Below are positions 35,801 to 44,800 of a DNA stretch of 64,000 nucleotides, in pieces (the stretch's first letter is position 1; every line of letters starts with the position of its first letter). A program made the translations under genes and the position numbers. The stretch comes from Nereocystis luetkeana (Eukaryota > Sar > Phaeophyceae > Laminariales > Laminariaceae): assembly GCA_031213475.1 (NCBI GenBank), contig JARUPZ010000012.1, positions 5,218,949 to 5,282,948 on the forward strand, read 5' to 3'. The notes under the pieces were generated by a model. It was not told where the DNA came from and searched no databases. It saw nothing but the letters and a program-made list of their open reading frames with translations.

Positions 35801-38800
35801 AAATCCCACTCCATAAGAAGTGGCCTTACAAGTACGTAGTGGTGTTTTGGTTATTTTTATTTTAGGTTTTTGCCAAAATCAGGTATACCTGGCCACTTTT
35901 CGGCTAAAATCAGTTACATGCTAAAAACAAGTACAAAACACACCCCAGGAGCCCTGCTATTGGCCAGGCTGACATCGTAACTGATTTTGGCACGAAAAGG
36001 CCAATGTACACCTGCTTTTTTCTACTCTGTCTAGCTTTCAACTGATTTTGGCCAAATTTGAACCAGTCAGAGCGGCCATACGTGTACGTACACTGTTTTT
36101 TCTCTCCGTGTGCCTCTGCCCTCCCTTGGTTGAAATTCTTCTGTATTACCGCATAAACTCTGCTCGTACGCCGTACGTAAAAGTACGTATTTATACATGC
36201 ATACAATGTCATGCGTACGCTGGTTTTACTTTTTCTTCTCTGGGGTGTGCGACGTACTTTCATCTATTCAATTAATAGTTGTTGTGATGTGTACTCTGTT
36301 GTTTTCTACCTGCTATGGTCACAGCAGTCTATATATACAGCACCATGCATGGTCTTTGTCTGCACCACCCCGCGTCGAGGTGGTCGCACGTTTGGTACGG
36401 CAAGAAAATTTCGTGCCGAGCAGGCGGTTCCGCGAGGACGGTCTAGAAGATATCAAGCGTGTCACCGGGGGGGGGGGGGCGCCAGAGTAAATACTCTTGG
36501 CGCCCCGCCTTGGCGAAACAAACGAAGACTATTAATAGTGACTCTCTGCAGGTCCAAGTGGAGCCCGCGATATTTCAACCCAAAACAATTCAGATTTCGG
36601 AGGCCATGTGGCATGTGGCACGCTTCATGCTTTAGGCGCAGTATTGATTTTTATGGATTTTCATGGACAGAACACACCGCTCGTGGCGCGCGTTTTTCAC
36701 TTGGCTTTAGTATATACCTGATTTTGGCTCAAACGGATCAGGTATAACTGATTTTGGTATTTGCCCTTTTATTTTTTTTCCAGCTCGTTCTGTTCAAGTG
36801 TTTGCCACATCGCCTGCGGGGGGGGGCGACAGTTTGTTTCTTCTCTTTTTTTCTTTTTTTTTCCTTCTTTCATTTTTTTCTTCTTTCATTTTTTTTCTTC
36901 TTCTCTCTCGATTTGTCTTCTTTGTTTTTGTTTTTTCTTTGGTTGTTTCCTTTCGTTTCTCTTTTTCATAGCATGTGTATGTCGTGCCTGTCGTATGTAT
37001 TTAATAGTATGATGACATGGCATTGCATTGCCCACTGCTGTGCTTACTGCATACCAGGTACGTGGCAACGTAGGATCTCTGTGGCGTAGCTTTGTGGCCA
37101 CAGAACTTGTATTGTTGTTTGTTGTCTTCACATTAAATCGTCCTTTCTACCCAGCTTCATCAGTACACCCAGTGTCCGTCCTGATTCCCTATCCTAGAGA
37201 TATGGTGATTCTGTGGTCACAGACTGTGAGACAGAGGAAGACCAAAAATGAAACTAAATCGCAAATTCAAGTGTCAATCTTCTACTAATAGGATTGAAGA
37301 ATCGGCACGGACACTCGTTGTGCTGGATGTCGATGGGTAGAAATAACGGTTTTAGTGTGAAGAACACACACACCTAACTTTGTCTATTCCGTATATTCAC
37401 ATTTTTAGTTTCGTACAGCTTGCAACTTGCAACAGTTTCAACTGATTTTGGCCAATTTGAAACCAATCAGAGAGGCCATACGTGCACTGTTTTTTCTCTG
37501 CGCATGCGCCTGCGGTCCCTCCGTTGTGCGTTGCACCAATGAATGTGCATAAACTCTGTGCCATACGTACGTATGTATGCATTCATGCATACATACGTAC
37601 GCTCTGTACTTGCACGGAGTACTTACGTATTTATGCATACATACGTACGGTGATTTCACTTTTTTTCCTTGGGGTTCACGATGAAGATGTCAGGAGACAG
37701 CATTTTCACCCCTTTCACCCCTTCACCAAATTTTGCCTGGACATGCCTCGACTAACACCAAAATACTAGGTTTTAGTGGGGAACACTCGGCCGGGCACCG
37801 GGCCGACTAGGAAGTAGAATATGCTTACGATGCTACGAGGACTCGTGCCGCCAACTGGTGCTGCAGGTTCGAGTACTCGTGCCGCCAACTGGTGCAGCTG
37901 GTTCGAGGGTGGCTTTTCCCCTGTATGATAGTACTAGGATCAACGAGGCGTTGTTGGAAGAAAGGCTAGCATCTGACCATCCTGCGCGCGGCTAATATTT
38001 GGGAAGGCACACTGCTGTACTACAGGTAGTAATCAGAACCAAAGATGGTGTGCAATAATATAGGGGGATGCATGGTTTTTTTGGGTCCATCGTGGGTTCT
38101 GATTACTGTGCCCCCCCTCCCCCCTCCCCCCCCTATTATATACCAGGTATAGGTTGAATTGGCGTCGGTTGGGACACTGCTGTAAAACATGCCGCTCACT
38201 GCTTGAGCTAGACAAACCAGGTTACCGATTTTTTTTTCTTTTCTTTTCTTGGTGGTCGGTCACAGCTGGTTTGTCGAGTTAGATCGTTTGTGCGAGGTGA
38301 ATAGGCTGAGCCTCCGTGGGCTTTTAGTTAGCCCAGACCCAAAAATAATATTTTTTCGTTTTTTGGACCCCAAAAACAAGGTTTAAAAAAAACTAGAAAT
38401 AAACGATTTGGAGCCTATTTACGGTGCCCACGTTTCCGCGCTCGCTCGCTGCCTGTGCCACGCATGAAGCGCTCCACCTCCGCTCCACATACATCCGATG
38501 TTGAATCAGAATTCACGAACTACCTGATCAAGAAATCACGAATACCTGGCCCAGCGAGCGACCGCTGTCCAGGTGCAAGCCACGGGCCCTGTAGCTGTTC
38601 GCGTGTTCTACCGCTCTGCCGGCACCGGTCCGTGCGGTATCCACTTGGTAGTCCCACAAGCGCGATCAACCAAACAGTGCCCGCTACTGCTGTCGCAGTA
38701 AGCTACGTACTACTAATAGCCAAAGAATATGAACCATAACGCCTAATTCTCTCTACAACAACAAACTGCAGATTATTGTCATATCGGTTCCCGATCTCCA

Positions 38801-41800
38801 CTATTATAATATTTTTTTATTTTCCATTTGGAGCCTATGTTTCGGGGACATGACCTATTTCCCCCTCCGTGAGCAATAAATCAGCTTTTTTGTTATCCGA
38901 CCCCTCTGTGATATCGCCAATTAATGAGATGTAAACCCTGTTTTTTCGCGCGCACAGCAGTACCGCAACAATGCAACCCAGAACCTCACATGTATTGCTA
39001 AATCACTACGGGGATGCCTTGCTGACCTCTGAGTAGCGCAGCTGCGCTGTTGTCACGATTAGCGCTGATTGGACCTGCTTCCCACCAGCTAACCCGTTTC
39101 CTTGTGATCCCACCGATTTTTCAAAATCCGAGGTAAAAAGGCCGACGACAGTTTTTTTTCGTATGCCTGTTTTTGTATTTTCAAGCCTTGAGCGAGCCCA
39201 AAAACCGTTTGTTTGTTTTTTTAAAAAGGCGAATATTCGATCACGGCCTCTTTTTCTTTTTTTTTTTCAAAAAAAGCCCAAAATCTGGGAAAAGCGAGCC
39301 CACGGACGCTCACCCTAGAGGTGAAGAACCTTTACTCCGCACACGTGGGAATGATCGTGTCACGTAGTGTTTATGATAAGGCATCCAAGAGACAATTACA
39401 TGGTACTCCCATTGATGTCTCTGGAAATGCCTACACCGGAAATTAAATCAACTCATTGAAGCTGTCATCCATATGCAAGTCCGCCTCACAAGCGGGTCTT
39501 AGGAGGATGCAGCTCACCCTTCATGCGACCAGCCAGACACCTCACGGCACTTCGCGCTTGGTTCAAGCAATCAATGTCTGCCTGGTCGGTGAAAACCCGA
39601 CATGCTCCGTCCCGGCATTGTAGGGATCCGAGGGTCTATGGCCATACGACTACGGCCATGCATGAGGTCGAGTACACCCCCCCCCGCCCCCCAAATGGCC
39701 GAAAAAGTGGTAAAACCGTAGTGATATCCATGGTTGGAATGTTTTTTTTTTTTTAATTATTATTATTCACGAAGTCCCCCCTACCTCTTTGGTATCCCCG
39801 GGGGCAAAGTTAATGTCAAAAATTAATCGCCTGGCCCCGGCGGAAAGCACGAAGGTCAAACAGGGGCCTGGGGTGCTCTGAAGTCTTCGGGCGTCTTCGT
39901 TCTCGTTTGATGTCAGAGGGGCTGCCCCCCTGCTCCTCGTCACGACTACTCCCGATGAAGGGTGCAAGCATCCCCAAGCGTTTTGCTGTCCGTCCCTTAC
40001 TTTCTTACGTGTTTTCTCGTAGATCCTGTTGAGGCCTGACACCACGGGTTGTTGAGCGCGAGGAAACTGTTTTTTTTTTGGAAGAAACCCCTGGGGGGCT
40101 TTTTCTCCCCGGGGGCCTTTTTCTGTTCATTTTTACCGAGTCCCCCCCCTGCCTCTTTGTTCTCCCCGAGGACTCGTACGTTTCATTGAAACAGAAAAAG
40201 ACGCTCGCTCCAGGGGGGCGGATATTACGGTATATTGGTACATATATACGAGTTCGTGTGTGTTTGATACTATCTGTATGTGATATCATTGATTCATATG
40301 GATACCTGTGTTTTATACTCTGTGTGTGATGTCACACTACACCAGGTGTACCATATATCGGGTATCCTGGTATACGCCCAGTGCGGATATATTGCGTACG
40401 CTTGACGATGAAGACAGAGGAGGAAGCCAGGAAATGAACACGAAGACGAGCCGCCTACATATAACATCATGAAAAGTATAAACATATACACATGAACATG
40501 CAACTTGGAAACCCTATGCGAAGGTTGGGGGTGATTCCAAGTTTTCCTCGGGCTATAGATTATGGCAATAAGCTACTCGATGTATAATGAACAACAACAT
40601 TGAGGCGTAGAACATGCAAGCAGCAACAAAAACAGCCCAAACTTAAGATCCCGGCGACCACGCTACACAACGTGTTCGTTAGAGTACAAGCCTGGATGCC
40701 CTGACCACCATGCGGTCTGATGAGATTATTTGTAGTCGGTGTTTTTGAGGACAGAGGAGAGGGAGGGAGAGCGGAGCGCTCGAACTCTCCTCGTGAGCAC
40801 ACGGCAAAATTCATAATAACGCCAGCGAAGATACACGCAACCCTCTACAACTTGCAGCCGTCGCTGCTGGAACGATCCAAATGAACACAAGGCAAGAGGT
40901 AGGAGGAGCCAAGATACGTTCCCGTCCGCGCCCCTTTACATAACGCACCGACTAAAAAATCGTAACATGTGTCAGCAGTACCAACTCGGGTTGTCTACGT
41001 CGACACTACGCTTCACGACACGGCTAAACTTCTTATTTTTTCATCCTCCCTGTGGTTCGACCTTTTACTCCTGCTCGGTACATTGGCATGATACATCTGA
41101 CTCTCATTCCGAGTAATTTGTCCCCCAAACGGGACCGCTGTACTAAAGGGGTTATAAGTACAACAACACACGGGATTGCCAAGGTTTAGGGTAAAATCGT
41201 TCCATGGCTGAAGAGCCCTGCCTGCCATTTTTTTTGTGCGGCCGGCAGTACCCCCCGTACCCTAAGGTGTGACTCGTTTTGTTGCTGCTGTGTGTTGGCG
41301 TATACCAGTACGAAGTGCTGCGAAACGTTTCCAGGTCGAAAATATTTTTCCCGAAATGCGAGTGCACTTGTGCGTAAGCAACCAGGGGTTTGAAAATTCA
41401 AAGCCGCGGCTCGCGTTAAAATGCATATTTCTTTCTTTCTTTCTTTCTTTTCCTTCTTTCGTTCTTTCGCTATGCTGTTTCTCGCGCTCAGCCGTTTGAT
41501 ACCGTCAAGGTTCGCCTGCAAACGCAAGACGTCCCGACGATGGCATCATCGACGGTAGCGGCAACGTCGCCATCGTCTGCGGCGGCAGCAACAGGACCGC
41601 CTGGTTCATCCTACAGAAGGCTGCCGCCGCCGCAGGCGCCGTATAAGGGCACGATCGGATGCACCATGGAGACAGTGTCCAAAGAAGGTGAGTAAGGGTT
41701 CTCGCTGGTGTCCCTGCTGCCCCCGCCGCCCCCCCGATCCTCCCACCCACATTCCCACCCACAGAACTACTGCCGACCCTGACCCTGCATTCACCCCCGA

Positions 41801-44800
41801 CCCCCACCCCGACCAACCCCGACCCCGACGGTGTCGAGCCCCGGCCCCCGTATCTTGCTGCGTCGTTTTGGGTGTGTTTGTGTTTGTGTGTGTATACGTC
41901 TGCGTGTTTTGTGTGTTTGTGTATGTTGGTGTGTTGGTGTGTGTTGTGTGTGTATGTGCGCGTGCGTGGAGAATCATATCCGTTAGAAGGTACTTTTTCT
42001 CCTTCTGACTGCTCTCCTGCTCTTGCCCGTCGCCACCGTGACTCTTGCGCTGCGCTGCTTGTTTCGCGTGTGTGTGCACCGCGTGATTGTGCGTGTGTGC
42101 TCGCTATGTACGCGTTCGTGCGCTGCCCCGCGTGCGTGCGTTTGTGTTTCATGCGTGTGTGTTGCTGCCCACGCGTCTCCGGAGAGTGCAGGTTTCCTGG
42201 CTTTGTTTAAGGGCATGTCGGCTCCCCTGGTCTTCGCCTCCTTAGTGAACGCCATCACCTTCGGAGCCTACTCTCAGTCGCAAAGGGTCAGTAGCACCAG
42301 TTTTTTTTTTCGATATTTTTTTTTTGTTTCGTGTTTTTTTCGTGTCGCATCAGTTGCCGCCAGTGCAGCATTGCTCGCCTGCGTAACCTCGCTCGCGACT
42401 TTTTCTAGAAAACCCACTTTTCTTTACCGACTGGATGTCCGAACGACTTCCCGACCGACGGTTCGAGTGACTTACCGACCGATCGACCGACCGACTTTCT
42501 GACTGACCGACCGACCTGATCGATCAATGGAACTCGCCGTTGGATCGGCTCCACCGACGGACGGACGGACGGACGGACCGTATGGGTACCGACCGGTCGT
42601 ACCGACTAACCGTGCCGACATGCCGACCGATTGGCCGACCGACCAATGAGACTTACTGACCGACGAAGCTTGCCGACAGTTCGCACCGCCGGAACACACG
42701 GGCTGATTTGGCTGACCGATCGTGTCGAGTTACTGGCCGACCCCTCATCGACGGACTGACCAATCCACCCATGGTACTAACGCACCGGCTGATCGACCGA
42801 CCGATCGACCGACCGACCCTCTTGTATTGCTCGCTTGTTTGTTCGCGCTGTATTTTTAGCGTTGAGGCTGGTATTATACGGCGGGTTCCAATCATCCCTC
42901 CGAATTGGATCGGAAACCCCCTTGCCGTAAAATTCGTGAATGATACGAAGTACTTGTTGATAGAGCCCCCCCCCCCCTTCGAGAGCCGCGATTGCGACTG
43001 GTTCGGGTAGCAAGCAAGCGATCACGACGCACGAGATCGCTTGTTGATATGAACGAACAAGTACGCCCTGCCCCTGTCAGCGCGTCGCCGCATTGACAAG
43101 ATGGTAAGCGGTATCGGTGCTTGTGTTTGTGTTTGTGTTGGTGTTGGTGTTGGTGTTGGAGTTGGAGTCGGTGTTTGCGTTGGTGTCGGTACTGGTGTTG
43201 GTGTAGAGTGACCGGTGCTGACGTTGGTGGTGGCGGTGGTGTTGGTGTTGGTGTTGGTGTTGGTGTCAGTGTTGATGTAGGCGGTGTTGGTGTCGGTGTT
43301 AGTATCCGTGTCGGCGTTGACACAGGTGTTGCTCTTTGTGGTGGTGTTGGTGCGGTTGTTGTCGTTGATGCTAGCGTTGGCGTGGATGTTGGTGTTGGCG
43401 TGGTTGTTAGAGTTGGTGTTGGTGTTGGTGCTGTTTTGTTGTTTGTGTCGTATGGTGCTCGCGGAGGTGTCGGTATTGGTGTAGCCGTAGGTGCTGGTGT
43501 TGATGTTGGCTTTTGCGTTCGTATTGTTGTAGGTGATGATGTCGGGTTTGTTGCTAGGGTTGGCGATCGTGTTAGTGTAGGTGTTGGTAACGGCGTTGAA
43601 GTTGGTGTTGGTGTTGATGTTGTTGTTTTCGTCTGTGCAGGTGTCCAGATTGGAGTAGGTGCTGCTGCTGGAGTTGGTGTCGATGTCACGGTCGTTGTCG
43701 CGAGGTTTCCGTAGACCCTCTTATTGGCTGTATTGTTGTTGTTTTTGCTCTTGTTATTTGGTGATATTGGAGATGTTGCTGTTTCTCTGGTGGTGGTAGC
43801 GGTGAAGGCGGTGTCGCTCGTGCGTGCCTATTCTCCCTCAGCTCTTTCCCATTTTTTCTAATACGGCTCTCTCTAATTTCTGAGTGGCCCGACACTCAAA
43901 AATCCCCCCGCCCAGCCCCCCAGCCGAAGGAACTGCCCGATCTATTTCAATGTAGTTATCTTGCACATACCCGCATGCATACACTTTCATTCCCTCTCGG
44001 CCTTCCTGTGCCTCGCATGTCCGCGCACACGGGGATGACGATAAACCTAACCCTTTTTCCGTCCCGCGCTCGCGGCAGGCGCTGACCGCTTATGGTTTCA
44101 GCAATAACATAAACGGACAGGGGGGGGACGGTCGCCGTAACGGCGGCGACGGCAGCGTCAGCAGTGGCAGCCGAACAGAAAATACACTGGAAGCTGCAGG
44201 CCGCAAGGATATTTTGCCGAGTTTCTTGGGAGGATCGTTCGCGGGAATGTGCCAGGCGGTGGTGGTGATTCCAACCGACAACATCAAGGTTAAGCTGCAG
44301 GTGGGTAGAGGTTGTCGGCACGGCACGGTACGGGTATGGCACGGTACGGACCCATACGGGACGGTACGGTATGCACGGTATGAACTGGTGCTGTACGGTA
44401 GGGTACGGCACGCGGGAATGTACGAAACAGTTACGGTAGTGTACGGTGCAGTCCAGCATATGGTAAGGTAAGATGCGTAAGGTAAGATGAGGTGCGGTAC
44501 GGTAAGGCACGACACGGTACGGTAGGGCACGGTACGGTACGTTGCAGCACGGTACAGTATTGTACGGTACGGTACGTTTCGGGGGAGTGCTGGGTTGAAG
44601 AAACGAGCGGAGGCGTCAAAGCTATTTTCATACGCCTGCAAGAATCGGACCGAGTGTTGCTCTTGCTACTTCTTTTTTGCAAGTCTCGTTTCTACCGGTA
44701 TATAATACCGAACTTCTATACGAAATCCCCCATAAAATCAAAGTGTGCGTCGCTGTTGTACGTTTTGTTGTTCTGCCCCTTGAGTTCCGTCCTTTTTGTT

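Noticed and set aside
43121..43714. 197-residue Val-Gly frame and its 265-residue Thr-Pro antisense
   Set aside because: Both are translations of the GTTGGT minisatellite inside a carrier intron, flanked by proven carrier exons.
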